From: Longimicrobium sp. | GTDB taxonomy: Bacteria > Gemmatimonadota > Gemmatimonadetes > Longimicrobiales > Longimicrobiaceae | Direction: 5' to 3' | DNA length: 64,000 nucleotides | Assembly (NCBI RefSeq): GCF_036388275.1 | Contig: NZ_DASVSF010000109.1 | Coordinates: 21,439-85,438, forward strand | Part shown: piece by piece, positions 50,397 to 57,984 of the stretch | Numbering within the stretch: the first letter of the stretch is position 1 | How the letters are laid out: each line of letters starts with the position of its first letter | The notes under the pieces: generated by a model | Seen by the model: the letters and a program-made list of their open reading frames with translations, nothing else | Database searches by the model: none | What the model was told of the DNA's origin: nothing | Position numbers and translations under genes: made by a program

Positions 50397-50551
50397 CTGG
50401 TCTCCTCCAGAGCCATCAGCATCTGGTCCAGGGTCTCCTGGGCCGTCTGGGGCACCGGGAACGGGTCCAGGAAGTCCACGGCCCGCACAGCGTGCTGCTG
50501 GTCCCCACCGCTCAGTGTCAGCGCGAGGGCCAGCAGACCGGCGAGACCCAT
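50393..50551 (-). CDS. Small secreted or membrane-anchored protein (52 aa)
   Basis: The ATG shares a base with the upstream stop (TGATG). The N-terminus MGLAGLLALALTLSGG is hydrophobic without strong positive charge, so membrane anchoring is possible; the rest is helical (TAQETLDQMLMALEE). Not recognised. Confidence 0.55.
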   Translation of the reverse strand: MGLAGLLALALTLSGGDQQHAVRAVDFLDPFPVPQTAQETLDQMLMALEETR

Positions 50552-50742
50552 CAGCTGGCCGCCTCGTCCTCGGGCTTGGCCACGGACTTCCACTCGGTGC
50601 GGGCGTACTCGGCCACGGCGGTCCCGTCACCGCCGTACAGGACCAGGTTCCCGTCTCCGGTGACATCCCACGAGGCGGCGGTCGGGTGGGGGACCTTCAG
50701 GCCGCCGTAGTGGTCGCTGGTCGGAACGTAGACGTTCAGCAT
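50551..50742 (-). CDS. Hypothetical protein (63 aa), leaderless
   Basis: ATG 50742 lies 6 nt after CATACT. Beta-rich: VYVPTSDHYGGLKVPHPTAA, GDGNLVLYGGDGTAVAEYA. First of a four-gene coupled run ending at 49807. Confidence 0.6.
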   Translation of the reverse strand: MLNVYVPTSDHYGGLKVPHPTAASWDVTGDGNLVLYGGDGTAVAEYARTEWKSVAKPEDEAAS

Positions 50743-50748
50743 GGGTCC

Positions 50749-50768
50749 AGTATGCCGAGAGATGTCAA
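50749..50768 (-). promoter_or_regulatory. Single-box promoter: TTGACA-N8-CATACT for 50742 gene
   Basis: Minus strand: GGTTGACA (50770-50763), 8 nt, CATACT (50754-50749), 6 nt, ATG. Only the inner box is present; no TTGACA at the -35 distance. Here the dispersed GGTTGACA word and the promoter inner box are the same element. Confidence 0.75.
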
Positions 50769-50785
50769 CCAGACCCCGGACAGCA

Positions 50786-50823
50786 GAAGACCCCCTGCCG
50801 GGGGGAGTCGGCAGGGGGTCTTC
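50786..50823 (-). terminator. Strong hairpin terminator
   Basis: GAAGACCCCCTGCCG pairs with CGGCAGGGGGTCTTC over 15 bp around an 8-nt loop. It ends the 50903 unit just before the 50742 promoter. Confidence 0.85.
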
Positions 50824-50902
50824 CGGCGGCCAGCCCGGGGAAGCTGGTCTTCTCAGCCTACGCGGGCGGCCCAATCTCTCGCGGCCAGATTGTGGGGCCG
50901 GA

Positions 50903-51154
50903 TCAGGCCTCGATCTTGTCGGCGACGAACTGGTAGCCGAACTCCTCGGTGGCGGTGCGCGCGGCCTCGGTGGCCTTCCGCTTGGTCCAGTAGCGCTCGG
51001 CGTAGTCAGCCAGGAGAGGCGCGTGGACAGTGTACTTCGGGCCCTCGTAGATCCAGAAGCCGATGCCCGCGACTGCCAGTGCGAGAACGAAGGGGATGGA
51101 CATCCGGACGAGGATCAGGAAGACGGTGGCCGTGTCGATCAGTGTCTGCGTCAT
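50903..51154 (-). CDS. Membrane protein (83 aa), leaderless
   Basis: Starts MTQTLIDT. One long hydrophobic stretch (TVFLILVRMSIPFVLALAVA, GIGFWIY), then a basic helical tail (RYWTKRKATEAARTATEEF). Single-gene unit with cassette promoter and terminator. Function unknown. Confidence 0.65.
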   Translation of the reverse strand: MTQTLIDTATVFLILVRMSIPFVLALAVAGIGFWIYEGPKYTVHAPLLADYAERYWTKRKATEAARTATEEFGYQFVADKIEA

Positions 51155-51160
51155 GCAAGA

Positions 51161-51190
51161 AGTATGGCATGGCTATGTCAACAGTGTCAA
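51161..51190 (-). promoter_or_regulatory. Cassette promoter for 51154 gene
   Basis: Minus strand: TTGACA (51190-51185), CTG, TTGACA (51181-51176), 9 nt, CATACT (51166-51161), 6 nt, ATG. Outer spacing 18 nt. Confidence 0.85.
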
Positions 51191-51213
51191 CAACTACTTT
51201 CGGCCGAACGCCA

Positions 51214-51245
51214 GAGAGCCCGCCACCGGCTGGTGACGGGCTCTC
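51214..51245 (-). terminator. Hairpin terminator after 51259 gene
   Basis: GAGAGCCCG pairs with CGGGCTCTC and CACC with GGTG inside, with a bulge, around a GGCT loop. It closes the two-gene unit 52409-51259. Confidence 0.8.
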
Positions 51246-51258
51246 GACCTGCGATTAC

Positions 51259-51510
51259 TCAGTCCACGGGGACCGGATCGACCCCCAGGATCTTGCAGAC
51301 CTTGACCTGGGTGGTCCCGGTCTCGCCCGGCTGCTCCAGGCGCTTGCGCTCCTCCCGGCGGAACCGGGCCGCCTCGCGGCGGGCCTCGGTCCGGTCGATG
51401 AACGGGAGCACCTGGTCCCCCTTCGTGTCCACGACCGGACCGGTCCCCCAGGCGTGGACCACCCCGTTGTCCGCGATCGTCACCACCACGTAGAGCCCCG
51501 CGTCGGCCAT
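51259..51510 (-). CDS. Hypothetical protein (83 aa)
   Basis: ATG 51510 follows the stop of 51513-52409 closely. LYVVVTIADNGVVHAWGTGP then a basic helix (EARREAARFRREERKRLEQ). Not recognised. Confidence 0.6.
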   Translation of the reverse strand: MADAGLYVVVTIADNGVVHAWGTGPVVDTKGDQVLPFIDRTEARREAARFRREERKRLEQPGETGTTQVKVCKILGVDPVPVD

Positions 51511-51512
51511 CG

Positions 51513-52409
51513 TCAGCCCTTCCCGTTCCGGCGGGCGTCCTTGTTGGCCAGGTAGGTCTGCCGGTCCTGTGCGGCGATCTGGCGGTCGGACAGCCCGTCC
51601 TGGTTGTGCCGGTTCTTCCGGCCCTTCCGGCGCTGCTTGCGGCTGCCCGGCCGGTTGCGCGGCGCGGGGTAGGCGTCGGTCCGGAACTCCACGAAGTCCG
51701 GCCGCTCGGAGTCCATGCGCGCCAGGAACCCGGCGTGCTCGCTGTCCATCTCCTCGCGGCGGCGCAGCTCGTCCTCCTGCTCGTCCAGGAAGTTCGCCCG
51801 CTCCTCCTCGGTCATCCCGGCCCAGATCTCCTCGAACTCGTCGTCCGTGGCGCTGGACAGCGGGTCCGCGCCGGTCTTGCTGGAGAACGACGGAGCCGGG
51901 TCCTTGGCGATCGTGCCGCCGCTGTACTTGCTGTCCCAGTCGAAGTCCCGGGCGTAGACCGAGCTGCCGCCGTAGCTGTAGGGCATGACGGTCTGACCGG
52001 CACCCGGCCGGGTGTCGCGGCGGGCGGGCGTCCACGGCTTGGCCGGTGCCACGCCGCGCGGGGACTTGGAGTAGGGCGCGTAGTCCTGGAGCGCTGCCAT
52101 CGCGGTCCAGAAGCCGTAGTAGGCGTTGTGGCGGCTGCCGAACTTCGTCTTCGGGGCCTTGCGCAGCGCCTCGTCCTTGAAGTGGCTGGTGATCCGGCCG
52201 TCCATGACCATCTGCGCGATGCGCTCGGCCACGTCGGTGCGCTTGACCTTCGCCCGCCACAGGTAGTCAGCGCCGGGGTGCTGCTCGACCGTGATGCCGG
52301 GGAAGTTGCCCTCCAGGTCTTCCCGGACGCGGGCCCGGAGCCACAGGTACTCGGGGTCCTTGCGGTCGGTGACGAAGGTGAAGAAGCCGTGCTCGGTGAC
52401 TACCCACAT
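51513..52409 (-). CDS. Conserved actinobacterial/phage protein (298 aa)
   Basis: The N-terminal ~100 residues (MWVVTEHGFFTFVTDRKD, LWLRARVREDLEGNFPG, ADYLWRAKVKRTDVAERIA, SHFKDEALRK) match a family seen in Streptomyces and its phages with a MW..T..GF.S/F.V start; function unknown. The middle is low-complexity and the C-terminus is very basic (RPGSRKQRRKGRKNRHNQ), suggesting nucleic acid contact. It has a ~45-nt leader with AGGAAACG before ATG, unlike its leaderless neighbours. Confidence 0.65.
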   Translation of the reverse strand: MWVVTEHGFFTFVTDRKDPEYLWLRARVREDLEGNFPGITVEQHPGADYLWRAKVKRTDVAERIAQMVMDGRITSHFKDEALRKAPKTKFGSRHNAYYGFWTAMAALQDYAPYSKSPRGVAPAKPWTPARRDTRPGAGQTVMPYSYGGSSVYARDFDWDSKYSGGTIAKDPAPSFSSKTGADPLSSATDDEFEEIWAGMTEEERANFLDEQEDELRRREEMDSEHAGFLARMDSERPDFVEFRTDAYPAPRNRPGSRKQRRKGRKNRHNQDGLSDRQIAAQDRQTYLANKDARRNGKG

Positions 52410-52452
52410 GATGATCGTTTCCTGTCTGTCGGGTCGCTGCTGCGTTGGTTCA

Positions 52453-52482
52453 AGTATGGCATAGATGTGTCAACAGTGTCAA
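52453..52482 (-). promoter_or_regulatory. Cassette promoter for 52409 gene (leadered)
   Basis: Minus strand: TTGACA (52482-52477), CTG, TTGACA (52473-52468), 9 nt, CATACT (52458-52453). The start codon is ~44 nt beyond the -10 box, so this cassette makes a message with a normal leader. Confidence 0.8.
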
Positions 52483-52489
52483 CAAGCAA

Positions 52490-53074
52490 TCAGCTCGTGG
52501 CGCGCACCTGCTGCTGGAGGGCCACGAACCGGGCCTCGGCCTCCTCGGCCAGGGCCTGCCACTCGGCCACCTCGGAGGACAGCCGCTCGATGGTCGCCAG
52601 GGCGTTGTCCAGCTCGCGGGCGACGGTCGCCTTGCTCCGGCTGGTGCCGTAGTGCGTGGCCAGGTGGACGGCCTGCTGGGCGGGGCTGGTCTCCCGACCG
52701 CACCCGCCGAACGGGCAGAGCACCCGGCGGTGGGCGTGGGCGGCGTGGATGTTGACCCGGCCGACGGTCTGGAACGGCTTGCCGCAGTCCGGGCAGGTGG
52801 GGGACGTGTCAACCGACTCCGGATTGGCCGGTGCCGAGCTAACTCCGTGCTCGCGCTTCCAGCGTTCGATCTTGGTCCGGTTGTTGACCAGGTGCCGGGG
52901 GCTGCCCAGCTTCGGGGTGATGGAGCACGTGGACTTCCCGTCGGGTGCCCGCATGATCGCGTGCCCCGGGGTGCTCAGCCGACCAGTCCAGCCGAGGTCT
53001 TCCAGCTCGCGTACCAGCGCGGCCATCTCTCGGTGGAAGCTGGCGGGCAGCTTCAGGCTCGTTGTCTGCGTCAT
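52490..53074 (-). CDS. Zinc-finger protein with coiled coil (194 aa), leaderless
   Basis: Starts MTQTTSLKLP. After a helical/winged segment (FHREMAALVRELEDLGWTGR), PTCPDCGKPFQTVGRVNIHA and LCPFGGCGRETSPAQQAVHL give two C2H2-like fingers, followed by a coiled coil (ELDNALATIERLSSEVAEWQ). Probably a DNA- or RNA-binding protein; no specific family recognised. Confidence 0.7.
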   Translation of the reverse strand: MTQTTSLKLPASFHREMAALVRELEDLGWTGRLSTPGHAIMRAPDGKSTCSITPKLGSPRHLVNNRTKIERWKREHGVSSAPANPESVDTSPTCPDCGKPFQTVGRVNIHAAHAHRRVLCPFGGCGRETSPAQQAVHLATHYGTSRSKATVARELDNALATIERLSSEVAEWQALAEEAEARFVALQQQVRATS

Positions 53075-53080
53075 GCAAGA

Positions 53081-53110
53081 AGAATAGCAGCTGCTACTCA
53101 ACTATGTCAA
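53081..53110 (-). promoter_or_regulatory. Cassette promoter for 53074 gene (variant)
   Basis: Minus strand: TTGACA (53110-53105), TAG, TTGAGT (53101-53096), 9 nt, TATTCT (53086-53081), 6 nt, ATG. The outer box overlaps the stop codon of gene 53107-53592. Confidence 0.8.
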
Positions 53111-53592
53111 CGAACGGCTACCTGCTCCGCCGTGTCGGTGCCATTGACCCGGTGGCGGCCCTCGCGCTCCGGAGTGCCCCAGGGGACCCGCAGCGGGGGC
53201 GGCGTGGGGATGTCCCCGGGACGCACGCCCATGCCGATCAGCTGCTGGGTGCGGTCGAAGTCCCAGCCCATGTGCTCGCGGATCAGGCGGCCCAGCTTGT
53301 CGCGGTCCTCGAACAGCTCAGCGACCTGGCGCTCCAGCTCGGCCAGCTTCTGGGTGACGAACTCCCGGTCGCCCAGCAGCTTCTGGCGGTTCTCGCGGCG
53401 CTCCTTGGCCTCGCGCTCCTCGCGCTGCCTGCCCAGCTCGCGGATCCACCGGGCCAGGACCCCGATCGGGCCCTTCATCTTCGCGGCCACGTTCGTACCG
53501 AGGATCAGGATGAAGGCGGCCAGCAGGCACCACTGGACCACGACGTTGTCCGAGACCATGTCCCAGACCTCAGTGGGGATTCCTTCCAGCAC
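53107..53592 (-). CDS. Membrane-anchored coiled-coil protein (161 aa)
   Basis: GTG 53592 follows GGAGGTCCAGCG. One transmembrane segment (VVVQWCLLAAFILILGTNVA), then a long charged coiled coil (LGRQREEREAKERRENRQKL, FVTQKLAELERQVAELFEDR) and a Pro-rich end. Its stop lies in the next promoter's outer box. Confidence 0.65.
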   Translation of the reverse strand: MLEGIPTEVWDMVSDNVVVQWCLLAAFILILGTNVAAKMKGPIGVLARWIRELGRQREEREAKERRENRQKLLGDREFVTQKLAELERQVAELFEDRDKLGRLIREHMGWDFDRTQQLIGMGVRPGDIPTPPPLRVPWGTPEREGRHRVNGTDTAEQVAVR

Positions 53593-53623
53593 CGCTGGAC
53601 CTCCTTCCTGCTCGTTCGATGCT

Positions 53624-54304
53624 TCAGTCGCCCAGGAGGCGGAGATCGCGGAGGTCTTCTTCTTCCTCCCGGCGCAGGCGCTCGTCACGCCTGGCCAGGA
53701 TCTGGGTCCCGAAGCCGAAGACCAGGTGGAGAACCGCCGCGCCCAGGAAGCCGTTACCGGTGCGGTAGCCCGATCCCAGGCCGTGGGCGGCCAGCCAGCC
53801 GCCGATGCCCATCGCCAAGGCTCCGCCGAGCAGGGCCAGGATGTCCGGGACGCGCCGGGAATCGGTGACCAGCAGCCCCGCTGCCACCAGCAGCAACGCC
53901 GATCCAGCGCCCGCTGTCAACCAGTCGTCAACCGGGCTGTCCCGCAGGAACGTGATGCCCAGGACCAGGTAGCTCACGCCGACCAGCAGGTGGCCGACGG
54001 ACAGGCCACGAACCCATCCCATCGCCAGGCTGATGAAGGCCAGCCCGGCTGGAGCCAGGAAGGACAGGCCGAGCATCTTCAGCGAGATGTCGGCCTCGAT
54101 GCCCCGCAGGGCCTCGGAGCCGCCCAGCTCCGCTGAGGAAGCTGCACCGACGGGGAGCGTCAGGTAGTCCATGCCGCGCTGCGCGGCCGTCCAGAGCGTC
54201 ACCACCTGGGCGATGAGCAGGATCGTGTTCGTACTGCCTGGACGCCAGTTGCCTCGCAGTCTCCAGCTGCACAGGCGGTTCCAGGCGTGGCTGATGGCGT
54301 TCAT
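53624..54304 (-). CDS. Polytopic membrane protein (226 aa)
   Basis: The ATG overlaps the upstream stop (ATGA). About six hydrophobic segments, for example LSFLAPAGLAFISLAMGWV, GHLLVGVSYLVLGITFL and GAGSALLLVAAGLLVT; the C-terminus is basic/acidic (RRDERLRREEEEDLRDL). Function unknown. Confidence 0.65.
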   Translation of the reverse strand: MNAISHAWNRLCSWRLRGNWRPGSTNTILLIAQVVTLWTAAQRGMDYLTLPVGAASSAELGGSEALRGIEADISLKMLGLSFLAPAGLAFISLAMGWVRGLSVGHLLVGVSYLVLGITFLRDSPVDDWLTAGAGSALLLVAAGLLVTDSRRVPDILALLGGALAMGIGGWLAAHGLGSGYRTGNGFLGAAVLHLVFGFGTQILARRDERLRREEEEDLRDLRLLGD

Positions 54305-54717
54305 GTCTCCTCGGGGACCAGCGGGCGACCAGTTGCATCGCGGGGATCGGTGAGCGGGGTGACACGGTCTCGTGCTCGGATCCGAGCGACGATCCACGGG
54401 CCCACCAGCGACCAGGCAACTCCTACGGCCAGGACGGCGGCGGAGGACTGGTCAGCGAGTGCTTGGAGGTCATAGTCCACGGGGATCAGCACCCCCAGCA
54501 GGCGCAACACTCCGCCGATGCTGAGGATCACACCGGAGATCGCTCCAGCCACCTTGGCCGCATTGAGCACGGGCTCGGGCCGCTTGCCGGAGTCCTCGAC
54601 CAGCCGCTGGGCTGGCGGGTCCTCGGGAGGTGCTGGAGGCGTGTCAACCGGCGGCACCGGCCCCGGACGGGCCTGGATCGGGATCTCGGTCGTGTCCGGG
54701 GCGCGGTGGTCGGCCAT
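54301..54717 (-). CDS. Membrane protein with Pro-rich N-terminus (138 aa)
   Basis: Residues 1-45 are Pro-rich (PVPPVDTPPAPPEDPPAQ), then two hydrophobic segments (AGAISGVILSIGGVLRLLG and AAVLAVGVAWSLVGPWIV). Coupled by ATGA and TGATG to neighbours, so it is probably made together with the 226-aa membrane protein. A GTGTCAACCG site (54641-54650) encodes PVDTP. Confidence 0.65.
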   Translation of the reverse strand: MADHRAPDTTEIPIQARPGPVPPVDTPPAPPEDPPAQRLVEDSGKRPEPVLNAAKVAGAISGVILSIGGVLRLLGVLIPVDYDLQALADQSSAAVLAVGVAWSLVGPWIVARIRARDRVTPLTDPRDATGRPLVPEET

Positions 54718-55277
54718 CAGTCGTCCTGGGAGCCCTGGCCCTCGGCCTGGGTGCGGACAGCCGCCAGCTGCTGCTCGCGGCGCTCGTCGGACAGGGACTG
54801 AAGGGTCTCGGCGTGCAGCTGCGACCGCTCGGAGTTCAGCGCGATGCCGCCGTTGACCGAGGCCGTGGCGTTGCTGCCCTGGACCTCCTCGGCGGCCTTG
54901 GGCTCCGAGGTGCCGTCGGACTGGGCCGGGCCGTTGGCGTCGGCCTCACGGAGCCGGGCCACGATCTCGTCCCGCGTCCCCGCAGCGTTGATCTCCCGGT
55001 CCTTGGCCTCGGACTGGAGCCTGCGGTAGGGCCAGACGTTCTCGTCGTCGTAGTCGTCACCGTCGTCCTCCTCAGCCTCCTCGGCGGCCGGTGGCTGGAC
55101 AGTGCCGACCAGCGGGTCCTGGTTGATCTCCACGTCCGCCTGCTTGTTCTGGGCGGGCGCGACCTCGGACGTGTTGGCGGCGACGGCAGACGGCTGAGCG
55201 TCCGCCGGGGAGTTCCCGGTCGTGTCGGCCGGGTTCCCGGGGGTGGTCGGGCTGGACGTGGCTGCGGGCTGGGTCAT
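54717..55277 (-). CDS. SAP-domain-like protein (186 aa)
   Basis: The N-terminal ~75 residues are Thr/Ala/Pro-rich and acidic. VWPYRRLQSEAKDREINAAG followed by TRDEIVARLREAD fits a SAP-like helix-extended loop-helix, often DNA-binding. ATG preceded by GGTGCACTTCC. First gene of the membrane-protein run. Confidence 0.6.
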   Translation of the reverse strand: MTQPAATSSPTTPGNPADTTGNSPADAQPSAVAANTSEVAPAQNKQADVEINQDPLVGTVQPPAAEEAEEDDGDDYDDENVWPYRRLQSEAKDREINAAGTRDEIVARLREADANGPAQSDGTSEPKAAEEVQGSNATASVNGGIALNSERSQLHAETLQSLSDERREQQLAAVRTQAEGQGSQDD

Positions 55278-55448
55278 GGAAGTGCACCTCACGGAGTCAA
55301 CGGAGCGTGGGCATGTGCGCGCTCACGGTACCGAGGTACCCCGCAACTGGGTCCGGACAGCACAACGCCCCCGGCAGGACTCCCCTGGCCGGACGAACCG
55401 GTGTCCTGGGAGCCACCCTGACGGGGGCGCTGCTCGGTGCTGGGTGGA
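55278..55448. other. Intergenic gap with extended hairpin
   Basis: 171 nt without a gene. CGCCCCC (55366-55372) pairs with GGGGGCG (55423-55429); CAGG with CCTG and CTCCC with GGGAG continue the stem inside, giving a long interrupted hairpin that probably ends the 55449 transcript. A GGTACCGAGGTACC near-palindrome lies near 55327-55340. No clear promoter for 55277 seen. Confidence 0.6.
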
Positions 55449-55772
55449 TCAGGTGGGATCGACTGGCACGAAGCGCAGGTAGACCTCCACGGGATGGTCT
55501 CGCTCGACGCGCTTGTCGGTTGACACCTGGACCTCCCAGCGCCCGCCCTCGGGGTTGGCGAAGGCTGCGATGAGCCCCCGCCGGATGCGGTAGGCGGTCT
55601 GGGAGAACACGCCGTAGCGCGCTTCCGGGCCACCTCCCACCAGGTGCCACTCGCCGGGCTTGCCCTTGACGGTGTCGGCCACGGTCCCGAAGTCCTCGAA
55701 CAGCACCCGCGACCGGGTACGGCGCGGCTGCTGTGCAGTGACAGTCGGGCTGTCGATCACGGATGCAGTCAT
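55449..55772 (-). CDS. Hypothetical protein (107 aa), leaderless
   Basis: Starts MTASVIDSP; 6 nt after CATACT. FEDFGTVADTVKGKPGEWHL, YGVFSQTAYRIRRGLIAAF and GGRWEVQVSTD: a beta-alpha-beta style small protein. Single-gene unit. A GGTTGACAC site (55518-55526) lies at QVSTD. Confidence 0.65.
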   Translation of the reverse strand: MTASVIDSPTVTAQQPRRTRSRVLFEDFGTVADTVKGKPGEWHLVGGGPEARYGVFSQTAYRIRRGLIAAFANPEGGRWEVQVSTDKRVERDHPVEVYLRFVPVDPT

Positions 55773-55778
55773 GGGACC

Positions 55779-55807
55779 AGTATGGGACAGATGGTCAACA
55801 GTGTCAA
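55779..55807 (-). promoter_or_regulatory. Cassette promoter for 55772 gene
   Basis: Minus strand: TTGACA (55807-55802), CTG, TTGACC (55798-55793), 8 nt, CATACT (55784-55779), 6 nt, ATG. Outer spacing 17 nt. It begins directly after the helicase stop (55808). Confidence 0.85.
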
Positions 55808-57763
55808 CTAGCTGAACAGCGCCAGCAGCTTGTCCTGGTCCCCGACCAGGCTCTCCAGCAGCATCGCGTTCTGGCCGTGCCGGTCGATCTGCTTGTCCTC
55901 GACCGTGCCCGCTGTGACGTAGTCGATCACGTTGATGCTGTCGTGAGCCTCCGAGCCGATCCGGTGGACCCGGTCCAAGCCCTGCTTCCACAGGATCGGG
56001 CTCCAGCTCCGCTGGACCCGCAGCAGCCAGTTGGCGGCGGTCAGCGTGACGCCCGTGCCACCGGCCGCGTAGGTGTAGAGCATCCAGCGCTTCTTCTTGC
56101 CCTGGAAGTCGTAGATGGCCTGGTCAGCGGCGGCCTGGGTCATGTCACCGGCGATGACGGCGATCTGGTCGGGGTCGATCCCGGACTCGATCATCTGGGC
56201 CTCCAGCAGCCGCAGCAGCCGCCGGGACTCCAGCGAGACGGCCACGGAGTCCGTGCCGAACTCGTCCCCGTTCATGTCCTCCAGGACGGCGTCGATCTTC
56301 CCGCTGGGCATCCGCAGCAGCATCTTGACCGGGATGTCGTCATCGGTGCTGGCGCTGGTCGCCTCGGGGTCCTCCGGGTAGCCGGTGGCGCTGGCCAGCA
56401 TGGTCAGCCGCCCGGTGGCGACCATCGGGTTGGAGGCGATGATCTTGCCCTCCTTGACCAGCAGGATCATCTCGTCCCGCATCTGGTTGTAGGCCTTGCG
56501 CTGCTCGGTGGCCATGTCAACCTCGCGGACCATGCCGCCACCCATGATCATGGGCGGCAGGCTCAGCACCTCGGCCTTCAGCCGACGCCGGGTGATCGCG
56601 CCGAAGCACTGCTGGAACTCGTCGGTCCGGTGCGGCTTCAGGCCGTAGGTCTCGAAGTACCCGGCCAGGTTGTAGCCGGACTCGGCGTAGTACTCGATCC
56701 AGCTGGTCTTCACCGGCCAGGCCTCGGCGTCCGCGTAGTGCAGGACGGTCCACGCCTGCTCCACACGGCGGCTGACGGGCGTACCGGTCAGCCCCCACCG
56801 CATGGCCTCGGGAGCGCTGCGCACGACGCCCCAGAGCGCCTGGGTGGTCTGGGAGGTGTTGTTCATGGCCTTGTGCAGCTCGTCGGCCACGATCAGCGCC
56901 CAGGGGATCTTGTTCAGCTCCTTGGCGTGCGCCTGGCACTTCGCCTCGGTGACGGTGTCCTCGGCCGACTGCTGGGGGCCGCCGCAGGCCTCGCACTTCT
57001 TCAGCGCCTGGCCGGGCGCGGCAGCGAACCGGGTGTGGATCCGCAGGGCGTCCCAGCCGATGATGGCGACCCCGGTCTGGGCCTCGGCGATCTGGTCCAG
57101 GGCCTTGCGCCGCTGGGTCGGTGTGCCGGTCACCAGGACCACCGGGCCCGGGGCCTCGCCCAGGAAGTCGGTCAGGTCATCGAACCAGGCGGTCCGCATG
57201 GTCTTCTTCGGCGCGATGATCAGCACCGGCCGGTTGACATCGGGCAGGTTCAGCTTCCGCATCCCGTTGATCGCCCCGGCGGTCTTGCCGATGCCGGTCT
57301 CGGAGAGCAGCAGCCGCCCGCGCGTGGGCTCGATCCCATCGCCGTAGGACAGCCAGTCCCCGTCCACCTCCTGGTGCGGGAAGAACAGGTCGTCCGGGCC
57401 CTTGACCGCGTCCTTGTCCAGCTTGTCCGCCAGGGCCCGGAGCTTGCCCCAGTGCTCGGCCTGCTCGTTGACCCAGGCCTGGAGAGCCGGGTGCGGGAGG
57501 ATCGGCAGCTTGGTCTCCTTCGCCATCGCCCCCAGAGCCAGCACGGCGGGCCAGGCCTTCGGCAGCGTCCAGATGCTGTCGGCCTTGGAGTACAGCGCAC
57601 CCGGGATCGACTGGAGGCGCGGCATGTAGGTCGGCGGCACGTAAACCGCCATGCGCCCGGCGTACCGGCCCTCGTGGATGTCGAAGGGGTAGATGCCGGG
57701 CGTCGCACGCTCCAGCTTGGACGTGTCAACCGCCGGGGCGGGCTTGGACAGGGTGGCGGTCAT
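55808..57763 (-). CDS. SNF2-like helicase/ATPase (651 aa)
   Basis: A superfamily 2 ATPase. Walker A is SETGIGKT (residues 154-161), the DEAH-box equivalent is VADELHK, motif III is GLTGTPVS, and motif VI is QGLDRVHRIGS near the C-terminus, the last being typical of SNF2/Rad54-like proteins. CEACGGPQQSAEDTVTEAKC inserts a possible zinc knuckle before motif II. Likely role: opening DNA for replication or recombination. It overlaps the next upstream gene by ATGA and closes the replication operon. Confidence 0.85.
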   Translation of the reverse strand: MTATLSKPAPAVDTSKLERATPGIYPFDIHEGRYAGRMAVYVPPTYMPRLQSIPGALYSKADSIWTLPKAWPAVLALGAMAKETKLPILPHPALQAWVNEQAEHWGKLRALADKLDKDAVKGPDDLFFPHQEVDGDWLSYGDGIEPTRGRLLLSETGIGKTAGAINGMRKLNLPDVNRPVLIIAPKKTMRTAWFDDLTDFLGEAPGPVVLVTGTPTQRRKALDQIAEAQTGVAIIGWDALRIHTRFAAAPGQALKKCEACGGPQQSAEDTVTEAKCQAHAKELNKIPWALIVADELHKAMNNTSQTTQALWGVVRSAPEAMRWGLTGTPVSRRVEQAWTVLHYADAEAWPVKTSWIEYYAESGYNLAGYFETYGLKPHRTDEFQQCFGAITRRRLKAEVLSLPPMIMGGGMVREVDMATEQRKAYNQMRDEMILLVKEGKIIASNPMVATGRLTMLASATGYPEDPEATSASTDDDIPVKMLLRMPSGKIDAVLEDMNGDEFGTDSVAVSLESRRLLRLLEAQMIESGIDPDQIAVIAGDMTQAAADQAIYDFQGKKKRWMLYTYAAGGTGVTLTAANWLLRVQRSWSPILWKQGLDRVHRIGSEAHDSINVIDYVTAGTVEDKQIDRHGQNAMLLESLVGDQDKLLALFS

Positions 57764-57984
57764 CGCGGCTTCTCCATCAGCTGGGCCAGCACCTTCTGCT
57801 GGCGGATCTCCTCGCGGCCCTCCTCGCGGGCGAGCGCGATGGCCTTGGCCACCCGCTCGATCTGGCGCAGGCTGGCGTCGTTCACGTCCTGGATCCGGAC
57901 GGTCTTGGCGGCGGCGGGCATGACCGCCTGGTAGGCGACGTGCATGTCCAGGCCGGTCGGCTTGATCTCGGCGGGGTTGATCAC
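57760..57984 (-). CDS. Hypothetical helical protein (74 aa)
   Basis: GTG 57984 overlaps the resolvase stop (GTGA) and the end overlaps the helicase ATG; an ATG at 58005 is possible but would overlap the upstream gene more. QDVNDASLRQIERVAKAIAL and REEIRQQKVLAQLMEK are helices. Not recognised. Confidence 0.6.
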   Translation of the reverse strand: MINPAEIKPTGLDMHVAYQAVMPAAAKTVRIQDVNDASLRQIERVAKAIALAREEGREEIRQQKVLAQLMEKPR

